NCBI RefSeq assembly: GCF_019891395.1 | Contig: NZ_CP078143.1 | Span: 62,001 to 126,000 of the forward strand | Direction of reading: 5' to 3' | Source: Nitratireductor kimnyeongensis | GTDB lineage: Bacteria; Pseudomonadota; Alphaproteobacteria; Rhizobiales; Rhizobiaceae | Length of the DNA: 64,000 nt | Shown here: positions 37,113 to 45,775 of the stretch, piece by piece | Position numbering within the stretch: the first letter of the stretch is position 1 | How the letters are laid out: the number at the start of each line of letters is the position of its first letter | Notes under the pieces: generated by a model | Told to the model about the DNA's origin: nothing | The model's input: only the letters and a program-made list of their open reading frames with translations | Database searches by the model: none | Made by a program: the position numbers and the translations under genes

Positions 37113-39239
37113 ATGCTGGACAAACCGACAAAGCGGCTGGCCCATGTGAATGACGCCTCTTCCTGTGCGTTTGGCACGGAAGAGGAGGCGCGCAAACAAC
37201 GAATTCTGCGCGCTGCTGATGAAGAGATTTCTCGCATCTTCAAGGAAGTGGATGCACGCGCGGGAGGACAAAGCGCAGAGATCGGAAAGGCCGAGTCCAG
37301 TGACGATCCGCCCCCCGCGGATGACAGCGCGTCGGGGGCACTCGAGGACAAACCGTCTACCGGCTCACAGCGGTCCGGGGATAGCACCGCAGAAGCGGGC
37401 ACCCCGCATCCGGGTCGTGAGGGTGGTAGAACCGAGATCGACGACACCCGAGCAGGCACCGAAAAAGCGGAAGTTTCCAAGAGCAAAGACACCAAAGGCT
37501 CGTTTCACCGCCGGCTTGGCCCAGTCGACTTTTCTAAAAGCCTGACCGCAGGCCTCTCGGCAGTTCGCAAAAACATGCTCATGGTGCTCCTTTTCACAAA
37601 TGCCAGCAACATTCTCGTGCTTGCCATCCCGATCTACCTCTTTCAAATCTCCGACCGCGTTCTAACCAGCCGCTCAACCGACACTCTCATCATGTTGACG
37701 ATCGTCATTGTGGGCGCCGTGCTGCTGCAAGCCGTTTTCGATGCGATACGACGATTTATCCTCATGCGTACGGCGGTCGAAGTGGCGGCTCAATTGGGGG
37801 CACCGATTCTGAGTGCTGCCGCGCGCGCCTCGCTTCATGGAAGCGGACGGGAATACCAAACCCTCGGAGACCTCCAGCAATTGCGCTCATTCCTGGTATC
37901 GGGCACCCTGCTCGCCTTTCTCGACATCCCCTTCGCCCCGATCTTTGTGCTGGCCGTATTCCTTGTTCACCCCCATCTGGGAAGCATCGTGGTCCTGTCG
38001 GCACTCCTCCTCACCCTGGTCGCGTTCATCAATCAGCGCGCCACCGCAGCCCCGTTCGGCGAAGCGAATGTCTTTCAGAGCAAAGCCAATCTGCATCTGG
38101 ACTCCATGGCGCGAAACTCCCAGATCATCAACGCGCTGGCGATGATCCCGGAAGCGGTGAAAATCTGGGGGCAGGATACGGCTGGTTCCCTGAAGGCTCA
38201 GGTCAAGGCGCAGGACCGCAACATCGTTTCAGCCGCCACCTCCCGCGCCATCCGTCTTCTGACCCAGGTGGCTCTGCTCGGCTGGGGCGCATATCTCGCC
38301 ATTCAGGGGCACATAACTGGTGGCATGGTAATCGCGGCCTCCATCATCGCGGGCCGGGCACTGGCGCCGATCGAAGGCTCCATCGAGGGCTGGAACCAGT
38401 TCATTCTCTCGCGGGGGGCCTATCGGCGCATCAGCACACTGCTCCGTTCCTCTCCCCTGAATCTTGAACGGCTGGTTCTGCCCAAGCCCGAAGGCAGGCT
38501 GGATGTCGAACGGGTGCTTTATGTGCCACAAGGCACCAAGCGGGTCGTTCTCAACGGCATCAATTTTTCTCTTCGGCCGGGAGATTCACTTGCAGTCATC
38601 GGCAATTCCGGCGCCGGGAAAACGACACTCGGTAAAATGCTCGTCGGGTCGATCTTGCCCACCTCGGGCAGCGTTCGCCTGGACCTCATGGACCTGCGCA
38701 ACTGGGATCAGCGTCAATTCGGCGACAATATCGGCTATCTTCCGCAAGACGTTCAGCTCTTCCCCGGTTCGATCAAAGCCAACATTGCCCGAATGCGCGA
38801 TGATGTAGCTGATCAGGAGATCTATCAGGCCGCGATCCTTGCCGATGTGCATGAGATGATCGCAACATTCCCGCAGGGATACGAAACAATCGTTGCCGCC
38901 GACGGCTCCCCCCTGTCGGGTGGACAAAAGCAACGTATCGCCCTCGCCCGTGCGTTCTTCGGCAATCCGCGCATGATCGTTCTCGACGAACCGAATTCGA
39001 ATCTGGACAGTGCCGGCGATGCCGCCCTTGCGCGGGCGTTGAAGCACGCCAAGCAGAACCGGATCACCGCGATCGTCATTACGCAGCGCCCGTCCCTGCT
39101 CCAGCATGTCGACAAGATCCTGCTGATGACGAACGGAACGATCTCCATGTTCGGCCGCCGCGAGGACGTGCTGCGCGCGCTTGCAGCCCACCAGGCCGGC
39201 CAATTGCAAAATGGCCCTCTGGCCACCCAGCTTCCTTAA
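37113..39239 (+). CDS. type I secretion system permease/ATPase (PrsD-type) with long N-terminal extension
   Basis: A 708-residue ABC exporter. Residues 1-135 are hydrophilic, charged and likely disordered, with no C39 peptidase. The transmembrane domain follows (about 150-430, beginning RKNMLMVLLFTNASNILVLA). The nucleotide-binding domain (about 455-690) has Walker A GNSGAGKTT, Q-loop YLPQDVQLFPG, signature LSGGQKQRIALARAF and Walker B MIVLDEPNSNLD. The H-loop position reads ITQRPS, Gln658 replacing the usual His, which is odd for a type I exporter. It is 20 nt downstream of the 655-residue gene and 13 nt upstream of the adaptor gene. An outer-membrane TolC-like partner is not in the window. 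Confidence 0.93.
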   Translation: MLDKPTKRLAHVNDASSCAFGTEEEARKQRILRAADEEISRIFKEVDARAGGQSAEIGKAESSDDPPPADDSASGALEDKPSTGSQRSGDSTAEAGTPHPGREGGRTEIDDTRAGTEKAEVSKSKDTKGSFHRRLGPVDFSKSLTAGLSAVRKNMLMVLLFTNASNILVLAIPIYLFQISDRVLTSRSTDTLIMLTIVIVGAVLLQAVFDAIRRFILMRTAVEVAAQLGAPILSAAARASLHGSGREYQTLGDLQQLRSFLVSGTLLAFLDIPFAPIFVLAVFLVHPHLGSIVVLSALLLTLVAFINQRATAAPFGEANVFQSKANLHLDSMARNSQIINALAMIPEAVKIWGQDTAGSLKAQVKAQDRNIVSAATSRAIRLLTQVALLGWGAYLAIQGHITGGMVIAASIIAGRALAPIEGSIEGWNQFILSRGAYRRISTLLRSSPLNLERLVLPKPEGRLDVERVLYVPQGTKRVVLNGINFSLRPGDSLAVIGNSGAGKTTLGKMLVGSILPTSGSVRLDLMDLRNWDQRQFGDNIGYLPQDVQLFPGSIKANIARMRDDVADQEIYQAAILADVHEMIATFPQGYETIVAADGSPLSGGQKQRIALARAFFGNPRMIVLDEPNSNLDSAGDAALARALKHAKQNRITAIVITQRPSLLQHVDKILLMTNGTISMFGRREDVLRALAAHQAGQLQNGPLATQLP

Positions 39240-39252
39240 AGGCAGACCTCCC

Positions 39253-40596
39253 ATGAGCTCCGCAGATATTGCTAAACTCCAGGACATGACGTGGTATGCG
39301 GACGTTCCGCGTTCGATCCGCAAGCAATCGATAGCCGGGATCATTCTGCTGGTCGCGTGCTTCGGCGGTTTCGGTCTCTGGGCAAGCTTCGCCCCTCTGG
39401 CCGCAGCCGTCATCTCGCAAGGCAGTTTTGTCGCAACTGGTCAGAACAAGATCGTCCAGCACCTCGAAGGCGGCGTCATCAAGGAAATACTGGTTTCGGA
39501 AGGCGATCACATTGTTGCCGGTCAACCCTTGCTCCAGCTTGATGAGACCTCGGCTCTCGCCAACGAACGACAGCTTTTTCTCAGGCGCGCCCGCCTGCTG
39601 GCCATCGTCGCCCGATTGAGCGCGGAATATCAGGAAAGGGATAGTATCGACTTTCCCGACGAGTTGACGGAGCGAATGATCGATCCGGAAGTCGCTGAAA
39701 TCCTCGATAGCCAGAAACTCAACTTCGCGTCCTCGAAACGCAAATTGAACAGTGAGTTGGAGCTGCTCAACAACAATATCACGGCACTTGAAATTCGCGG
39801 ACGCGGTTACGAGGCTCAACATCAGGCACTCAGCCGCCAACTTGACTTTCTTTCCGACGAATTTACCGGCAAGCAAAAGCTCTATGAGCAAGGACTGATG
39901 CGCAAGCCGGAGATTTCGGCGATCAAACGGGCCATGGCCGAAGCGGAGGGGCAGATCGGACGACTTGCCGCCGAGGTAGATGAAACACAGGCCCAGATCG
40001 CCCGGTATCGTCAACAGGCAGCTCAAACCCTTGCGGCCTATCGGCAGGCCGCCCTCGATGAGTTGCAGGCAATCGAGGCAGAGCTTGATGCGGTGCGCGA
40101 ACAATCACGCGCAGCCGAGAACGTCTTGCGACGCGCCACCATCAATGCGCCCGTTACCGGCACCGTTATACGGCTGTATTACCACACCCCCGGTGGGGTC
40201 ATTGAAAGCGGCAAAAGCATTGCCGAGATTCTCCCCTCCGATGTCCCCCTCATCATCGAAACCCAGATTCCGCGAACCAAGATCGACAGTGTGCGAGTTG
40301 GCCAGGAGGCCACCGTTCGGCTGACCGCCCTCAATCAGCGCACCACACCGGTCCTGATGGGCGAGGTTTTCTATGTTTCAGCCGACGCCCTGCGTGATCA
40401 GTCGGCGGCCGACAAGCGTGAGATCTACCTTGCGCGCGTTCGCCTGCCCCCAAGTGAACTCGCCCGCGTCCGCGGGTTTCTGCCCACACCAGGCATGCCT
40501 GCCGAAGTTCTGATCCAGACAGCGGAACGCACGTTCTTCGAATATCTCTCGAAACCGATCATGGACAGCATGAACCGCGCTTTCCGCGAGGATTGA
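39253..40596 (+). CDS. HlyD family type I secretion periplasmic adaptor subunit (PrsE-type)
   Basis: A 447-residue membrane fusion protein that links the inner-membrane exporter to the outer-membrane channel. One N-terminal transmembrane helix (residues about 25-47, GIILLVACFGGFGLWASFAP) is followed by a biotinyl-lipoyl hairpin start (VQHLEGGVIKEILVSEGDHI), a long alpha-helical coiled coil (about 100-290), then NAPVTGTVIRLYYHTPGGVI and the C-terminal beta domain ending PGMPAEVLIQTAERTFFEYL. These are standard HlyD/PrsE features. The start at 39253 (MSSADIAKLQDMTWYADVP) lies 13 nt after the ATPase stop. Confidence 0.94.
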   Translation: MSSADIAKLQDMTWYADVPRSIRKQSIAGIILLVACFGGFGLWASFAPLAAAVISQGSFVATGQNKIVQHLEGGVIKEILVSEGDHIVAGQPLLQLDETSALANERQLFLRRARLLAIVARLSAEYQERDSIDFPDELTERMIDPEVAEILDSQKLNFASSKRKLNSELELLNNNITALEIRGRGYEAQHQALSRQLDFLSDEFTGKQKLYEQGLMRKPEISAIKRAMAEAEGQIGRLAAEVDETQAQIARYRQQAAQTLAAYRQAALDELQAIEAELDAVREQSRAAENVLRRATINAPVTGTVIRLYYHTPGGVIESGKSIAEILPSDVPLIIETQIPRTKIDSVRVGQEATVRLTALNQRTTPVLMGEVFYVSADALRDQSAADKREIYLARVRLPPSELARVRGFLPTPGMPAEVLIQTAERTFFEYLSKPIMDSMNRAFRED

Positions 40597-40643
40597 AGCG
40601 CCATCGTTCGTTGGCGTGGACGCTTGAAATCCGCAGTGTTAGC

Positions 40644-41183
40644 ATGCGTTTCATCGGGCCATTCAAGGTGAGTGCGAGCACTCTTGCGATGAAGGAAGGC
40701 AATCAGCGTTTCCGCGACGTGCTGACCCTGCTGGGGCAGTTGAACTACACGTGGACGAACACGGAAAGTCTTCTCATCCATCTTATCGCGGGGCTTGCGC
40801 GCGTGGACATGGAAACCGCCACCGTGATTTTCCTGACCCTCAACACCTCCAGGGCGCGTGTGGATCTGGTCGAGCGACTCGCCAAGCTTGAACGAACCGA
40901 TCCGCAGACACGCCAGGATGTGCTCAGCGTCACACGAAGCATGATGAGCGAGGCCCGGCTTCGGAACAAATACAATCACTGCATCTATTCCTTCGATGAC
41001 ACCGGAGAAAATGTCTCGACACTGCTCATGCGGATCTCGGATTCGGGCGATCGATTGAAGTATGGAAAGGTCGACGCCATCGATGACGCCGAGATCGCCA
41101 ACATCACCAGTTCCATCAATCGCCTGATCGCCACGAACCGCGATATCTGGGCGCTGGCAAAGAAGCATGGGTTTCCGGTTTGA
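40644..41183 (+). CDS. conserved-looking hypothetical protein downstream of the type I secretion genes
   Basis: A ~179-residue, mostly helical soluble protein (LNYTWTNTESLLIHLIAGLA, then RARVDLVERLAKLER, later ARLRNKYNHCIYSFDD). I do not recognise the family. The start is uncertain: ATG 40644 (MRFIGPFKVSAST) is chosen, ATG 40689 is possible, and a TTG overlapping the hlyD stop would couple translation. It lies in the same orientation as the exporter and may belong to the operon. No signal peptide or membrane segment is seen. Confidence 0.6.
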   Translation: MRFIGPFKVSASTLAMKEGNQRFRDVLTLLGQLNYTWTNTESLLIHLIAGLARVDMETATVIFLTLNTSRARVDLVERLAKLERTDPQTRQDVLSVTRSMMSEARLRNKYNHCIYSFDDTGENVSTLLMRISDSGDRLKYGKVDAIDDAEIANITSSINRLIATNRDIWALAKKHGFPV

Positions 41184-41330
41184 AGCCTTCTGAATTGTTC
41201 ATCCTCCCCGCTCTCTAACCCGATCGGTCCGGGCCTCAGCCGGATTGATGAATTGGTGGAAACGGGGCGGAAAGGCTACGTTCTTGTCAGAACATCCGGT
41301 TTTCAGAGAGAACGGGCCGAAATATCAGAA

Positions 41331-42131
41331 ATGTCGCTGAGCCACATCAAACAGGGTATCAAACGAGTGCATGGAACAGCGCTTCTGCCGTTTCAGGCGG
41401 CAGCGGGGCGCATGCGGATGGTCGCGCATAGTTCGGTTCGCTTTTCCGGCGTCTACGCCAACTATCACGACGCCTTGAGCGCCGCCAGCCGGCGTGGTCT
41501 TGCCGGCTACGATCATGACACAGTCGCTGGCGTGGCTTTCGAGCAGATGTGCCGATTGATGCCGTGGGACTACCCGGTTCTGTTCTGGCTCAGTCAACTC
41601 CGGCAAGACATCCGTTCACTGCTGGATGCAGGTGGCCATATGGGCACGAAGTTCCGCGCGTTCAGAGGCCTTCTACCTGAAATCGACCATCTTCAGTGGA
41701 CCGTTTATGACGTTCCTGCCATTGTCAAAGCTGGAGAAAAACGCGCTCGCGACGATGGTATCGAGAGTTTGCGCTTTACAGGTAGCCTGGACGATCGCGG
41801 CCCCTACGACCTGTTTCTCGGATCGGGCTTGCTGCAATATCTAGATCTCCCCTTGCCCGATCTTCTTGGGCGTTTGGTTGCGCCGCCAAAACACCTTCTC
41901 TTGAACAAGGTGGCACTGCGAAAGGGGCGAACGATTGTCACGCTGGAACGGATCGGGCCTGCCTTGGTCCCTTATCAAATCCGTAGCGAAGCTTCTTTTC
42001 TAGAAGCGGTCGAGGGCATGGGCTACCGGGTCGTCGACCGTTGGACTATTCCCTCACTTTCTCATGTCATCGACACACATCCCGAATATGGCGCGAGCGA
42101 AAGTGCCGGTTTTTATTGCGTAAGAGACTGA
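41331..42131 (+). CDS. TIGR04325-family putative methyltransferase
   Basis: A 266-residue protein resembling the TIGR04325 group of putative SAM-dependent methyltransferases linked to surface polysaccharide or modified glycan clusters. Family-like features are the opening FSGVYANYHDALSAASRRGLA GYD region, SLLDAGGHMGTKFRAF, the SAM-binding glycine strand, and TVYDVPAIVKAGEKRA. The ATG at 41331 is taken as start; a TTG at 41253 would extend it. It lies 147 nt after the unknown gene, in line with the type I secretion cluster. The substrate is unknown. Confidence 0.68.
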   Translation: MSLSHIKQGIKRVHGTALLPFQAAAGRMRMVAHSSVRFSGVYANYHDALSAASRRGLAGYDHDTVAGVAFEQMCRLMPWDYPVLFWLSQLRQDIRSLLDAGGHMGTKFRAFRGLLPEIDHLQWTVYDVPAIVKAGEKRARDDGIESLRFTGSLDDRGPYDLFLGSGLLQYLDLPLPDLLGRLVAPPKHLLLNKVALRKGRTIVTLERIGPALVPYQIRSEASFLEAVEGMGYRVVDRWTIPSLSHVIDTHPEYGASESAGFYCVRD

Positions 42132-42261
42132 CCGCCATGTCTTGCCCGGCGCCTGCGCCCAAAGTCATGCTGATTGTGCATGTCTGCACTGCTTTTGAAG
42201 TCTCTTTCCTTGATGCTCAATCTCCTCTACCACGGAGCCGGTTCATTTCGAGGTAGAGAAA

Positions 42262-43716
42262 GTGCAACCATCCACAATCCGGACGGCCACTTACCCAGCG
42301 GCCATTTTCGCTGTTTATGTCGCCGCTTCGATGCTTCTGCCAGCCGCAGTTGACCTCTATTACGCGAATGACGACTGGCAGATCTTTGTCGTCTGCTCAT
42401 TGGCAACCGGCGCCATTGCACTCACCATCGCTGCAGCCACACGCGCACCACTCACCCGAGGTTCCACCCAGACCACTTTTCTGGTCGTGGTGCTGCTTTG
42501 GCTGATGCTGGGCCTCGTTGGAGCCCTCCCATTCTACACGGCGTCGCTGAAACTCAACCTTGCCGAAGCCGTTTTTGAATCGGTGTCTGCCATAACCACA
42601 ACCGGATCCACCGTCATTGCGGGGCTGGACACCTTGCCGCCCGGACTTCTGCTATGGCGTTCGATCCTGCAATGGATTGGCGGGATTGGCGTGGTCGCAC
42701 TCGGCCTTTTCCTGCTTCCGCTGCTCAAGGTGGGCGGCTTTTCCTACTTCCGCGTCGAGTCATCAGACATTGAAAACCGGCCCTTTGAACGCTTTATCAG
42801 CTTTCTCATCGCTCTTGTCGGCATCTATTGTCTTTTGACGGCACTGTGCGCCCTCGCATATGCGGCGGCTGGCATGAGCAATTTCGACGCAATCAATCAC
42901 GCCATGACCACCATCGCAACGGGTGGTTTCTCCACACACGACGCGTCGTTCGGTTATTTCCAAGGCAATGCCGTCTTGTGGGTCGGAACGGTCTTCATGT
43001 TGCTCGCCGCCCTTCCCTTTTCCATTCTGGTGCTGTTCTTCGCGCGTGGGCGACTTGATGCCCTGCGTGACCCGCAGATCAGGCTTTTCCTCAGCTATGT
43101 GGCGACGATCGTTCTTGTTCTGGCGGTGCAGCGTCGCATCACCACCGGTGATCCGTTCGACGACATTCTTGCCTCTACGGCCTTCAATTTTGCGTCGATC
43201 ATCACCACGACCGGCTTTGCAAGCGAGGATTATACGCTTTGGGGGCCATTTGCGGTTACGCTGGCCTTCTTCGCCACTTTTTTGGGAGGTTGTTCCGGTT
43301 CTACTTCCGGCGGCATCAAAGCGTATCGCTTTCTCATTCTGGGAGCGATGCTGCGCAACGGCTTGCTCTTGCTCATTCACCCCCATTCCGTTCAGGCCTT
43401 GCGATATGGCAAACGCGTCGTGGACGAAGAGATGCAACGCTCCGTCGTCCTTTTCGTCACCAGCTTTCTCATATCGTGGGTGGTTGCAACGCTTTTGCTG
43501 GCTACGACAGGTCTCGATTTCCTCACCTCGATAACCGGTTCACTCACCGCATTGACCAATGTCGGTCCCGGATTGGGCACGACGATCGGCCCCGCCGGCA
43601 ATTTCGTTCCGCTCAGCGATTTCGCAAAATGGGTTCTTTCTGCAACGATGCTGCTCGGTCGGCTGGAGATCCTCGCCGTCGTGGTTCTCTTGGTTCCCGC
43701 TTTCTGGCGTGATTGA
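42262..43716 (+). CDS. trkH: TrkH-type potassium uptake protein
   Basis: A 484-residue polytopic K+ transporter. The four pore loops with the selectivity glycines are visible as ITTTGSTV, TIATGGFST, ITTTGFAS and TNVGPGLGT, with a GGCSGSTSGGIKA motif between the third and fourth. It starts with GTG at 42262 behind GAGGTAGAG. TrkH normally works with cytosolic TrkA/KtrA regulators, which are not encoded here. The 3' end converges on the L,D-transpeptidase gene. Confidence 0.92.
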   Translation: MQPSTIRTATYPAAIFAVYVAASMLLPAAVDLYYANDDWQIFVVCSLATGAIALTIAAATRAPLTRGSTQTTFLVVVLLWLMLGLVGALPFYTASLKLNLAEAVFESVSAITTTGSTVIAGLDTLPPGLLLWRSILQWIGGIGVVALGLFLLPLLKVGGFSYFRVESSDIENRPFERFISFLIALVGIYCLLTALCALAYAAAGMSNFDAINHAMTTIATGGFSTHDASFGYFQGNAVLWVGTVFMLLAALPFSILVLFFARGRLDALRDPQIRLFLSYVATIVLVLAVQRRITTGDPFDDILASTAFNFASIITTTGFASEDYTLWGPFAVTLAFFATFLGGCSGSTSGGIKAYRFLILGAMLRNGLLLLIHPHSVQALRYGKRVVDEEMQRSVVLFVTSFLISWVVATLLLATTGLDFLTSITGSLTALTNVGPGLGTTIGPAGNFVPLSDFAKWVLSATMLLGRLEILAVVVLLVPAFWRD

Positions 43717-43734
43717 AGGACAGCCGTATCCCAC

Positions 43735-43758
43735 CCGGCGGACGGCCTGGTCCGCCGG
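43735..43758. terminator. GC-rich hairpin between convergent trkH and L,D-transpeptidase genes
   Basis: 9-bp perfect stem CCGGCGGAC/GTCCGCCGG, 6-nt loop, within the 53-nt gap between two convergent genes. No clear T-run on either strand, so a bidirectional terminator is plausible but not certain. Confidence 0.55.
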
Positions 43759-43769
43759 TCAGTGCGGGA

Positions 43770-45650
43770 TCAGATGCTCGAAGAGCGTATATCCGTGGTT
43801 TTCTCCAGCGCAGCTTTCAAATGGGCGTCACGCTCATAAATATCGCCGTGATAGGCAATCACGCCATCGGTCTGCGGCCAGGCCGTGAAATAGCCGACAT
43901 ACACTGGAATATCGCGTTCGACCTTGCGCCGGGTAGGACGACTGCGATCTCCAGTCTCGATGGCGCGCGAGACCTCATCGACGGAAACATCAAGAACCGC
44001 CGCGGCCATGGCGCGTGGATCGGCCAGCCGAACACAACCATGGCTGAACGCGCGTGTGTCTCGCTGAAACAGACTCTTGGCTGGTGTGTCGTGCATGTAG
44101 ATCGCATGGCGGTTGGGAAACAGTATCTTGAGTTCGCCCAGCGCATTGCTTCGTCCCGGCTTTTGGCGAACACCGAAGGGAACATTGGCTCCATAGCGCC
44201 CCCAGTTCACAGAGGAGGAGGAGACCTTGCGACCCTGGCTGTTGATCACCTCATAGCCGTTCCTGTCGAGGTAGCTTGGGTCACGCCAGAGCTTAGGAAG
44301 CATTTCATTGACGATGATCGACCGTGGAACGCCCCAATATGGATTGAACTCCACGGTTTCCAGCTTGTCGTAGAAAAACGTGGTCTGGTTGCTATTCCGC
44401 CCGACCACCGTGCGCATGGAAAGCCGCGGCTTTCCATTCTCGAAGAAATCGACGTTAAAGGCGGCGGCGTTGATCACTACACGCGTGTCGCCCAGTTCCG
44501 AGGGATGCCAACGCAACCGTTCAAGCGTGTAAAGCACCTTTTCGATACGCGCTGTTTTTGAAACGCCCGCGATCGCCGCGACCGTCCGTGGTCCTATGAT
44601 GCCATCCGGTTTAAGACCATGACTCTCCTGCGCTGCCTTGATCACCGGAACCAAAGCTTCGTCATAGGCTTCACTTCCCTGATGGTCCTTCAACATCGCA
44701 CCATGAGCCTTCAAGAAGGCGTCATCGGCGTCGCGTTCGATGATCTTTAGCAATTTGGCGAACTCGGCCGACTTTCCACCCGGCCGAACAATCGTCTTCG
44801 GGTCGACGATGATCTCACGCTCGGCAGCACCACGTAAAACTTCCAACTCAGCACGAAGCTGGCGGTAATCGTCATTGCGCGGATGCAAACCCTCAAGATA
44901 GCGGTCCGCCTCCGTCATGTTTGCCATGAAACCAATGCTCTGAACCAGATCCATCGGCTTCTCTGGAAAATCATGATAACCTGAGAGCTTGTTGGGTTTG
45001 ACACGGCCTGCATGCGCATCGCGCGCATAACGCAGAGCGCGAGCAGTCAGCGTCATCTCGAAACGGATCAGCTCTTTCTGGCGGCTTGCGAGGTCGTCAT
45101 AGGAAAAGTCGCTCGATGGAACCCCGACAGTGTAGTCGACATCGGAGAGCCCGTGGCTGGAAGCTTCAGAGAGCACCCGCAACACGCGCCTTGCCCGCTC
45201 GTTGATCTGGTGACCGGAGACCCAGATGAAGTCGGGCCTCTTCGAGTAAAATGCCACGATTGCTTCAGTGATTTCCTTCTCAGCATACAGCTCGACGCCT
45301 TCCAGCATCGGAAGGGCCTCACGAAAGGACACGCCTTCAAGTGCCGGCGCGAACGTGTCCTCGGTCGCGGGGATCGAAATTTCGGAAAATGCCACGGGAA
45401 CGAGCGGCTCCGGCTTATAACTGTAATAGGACGGGCCTGATATCTTTGGCGCTTTGGCAGGACTTCTTTTTACCGGAGCGGGCTGGGCGTTGCGCGGGGG
45501 CTCGCTTCGGGCGCGGTCAGGTTTTCTCATACCCCCGCCAAACAGCATGTCAAAAAGATTATCCGACTGCGCATGGGCCTGCCCCATACCTCCAGCGAAC
45601 AGCACGGCTGCCATACAAACCAGCCCGCTTTTGCGCATGGACTTCAACAT
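43770..45650 (-). CDS. YcbB-type L,D-transpeptidase
   Basis: A 626-residue periplasmic cell-wall enzyme. The N-terminus carries a signal peptide (MLKSMRKSGLVCMAAVLFAG, cleavage near QAHAQ). An N-terminal scaffold and a peptidoglycan-binding region (ESHGLKPDGIIGPRTVAAIAG) precede the YkuD catalytic domain, whose active site is SHGCVRLADP with the conserved His and Cys. Such enzymes form 3-3 cross-links between meso-diaminopimelate residues, the main cross-link of polar-growing Hyphomicrobiales. It is monocistronic, and no partner gene is visible. An ATG at 45638 is an alternative start. Confidence 0.93.
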   Translation of the reverse strand: MLKSMRKSGLVCMAAVLFAGGMGQAHAQSDNLFDMLFGGGMRKPDRARSEPPRNAQPAPVKRSPAKAPKISGPSYYSYKPEPLVPVAFSEISIPATEDTFAPALEGVSFREALPMLEGVELYAEKEITEAIVAFYSKRPDFIWVSGHQINERARRVLRVLSEASSHGLSDVDYTVGVPSSDFSYDDLASRQKELIRFEMTLTARALRYARDAHAGRVKPNKLSGYHDFPEKPMDLVQSIGFMANMTEADRYLEGLHPRNDDYRQLRAELEVLRGAAEREIIVDPKTIVRPGGKSAEFAKLLKIIERDADDAFLKAHGAMLKDHQGSEAYDEALVPVIKAAQESHGLKPDGIIGPRTVAAIAGVSKTARIEKVLYTLERLRWHPSELGDTRVVINAAAFNVDFFENGKPRLSMRTVVGRNSNQTTFFYDKLETVEFNPYWGVPRSIIVNEMLPKLWRDPSYLDRNGYEVINSQGRKVSSSSVNWGRYGANVPFGVRQKPGRSNALGELKILFPNRHAIYMHDTPAKSLFQRDTRAFSHGCVRLADPRAMAAAVLDVSVDEVSRAIETGDRSRPTRRKVERDIPVYVGYFTAWPQTDGVIAYHGDIYERDAHLKAALEKTTDIRSSSI

Positions 45651-45775
45651 GATTGATCACCCCGCCGAGATTTGTGCCCGTTGCCACAACCAAAAAGTTT
45701 TGTTTCACAACCAAAATAACAGGTCTCGGCTCCGAGGTCGCGGGCTGATAGATAAAATTGTTTTGAAATCCTCAC

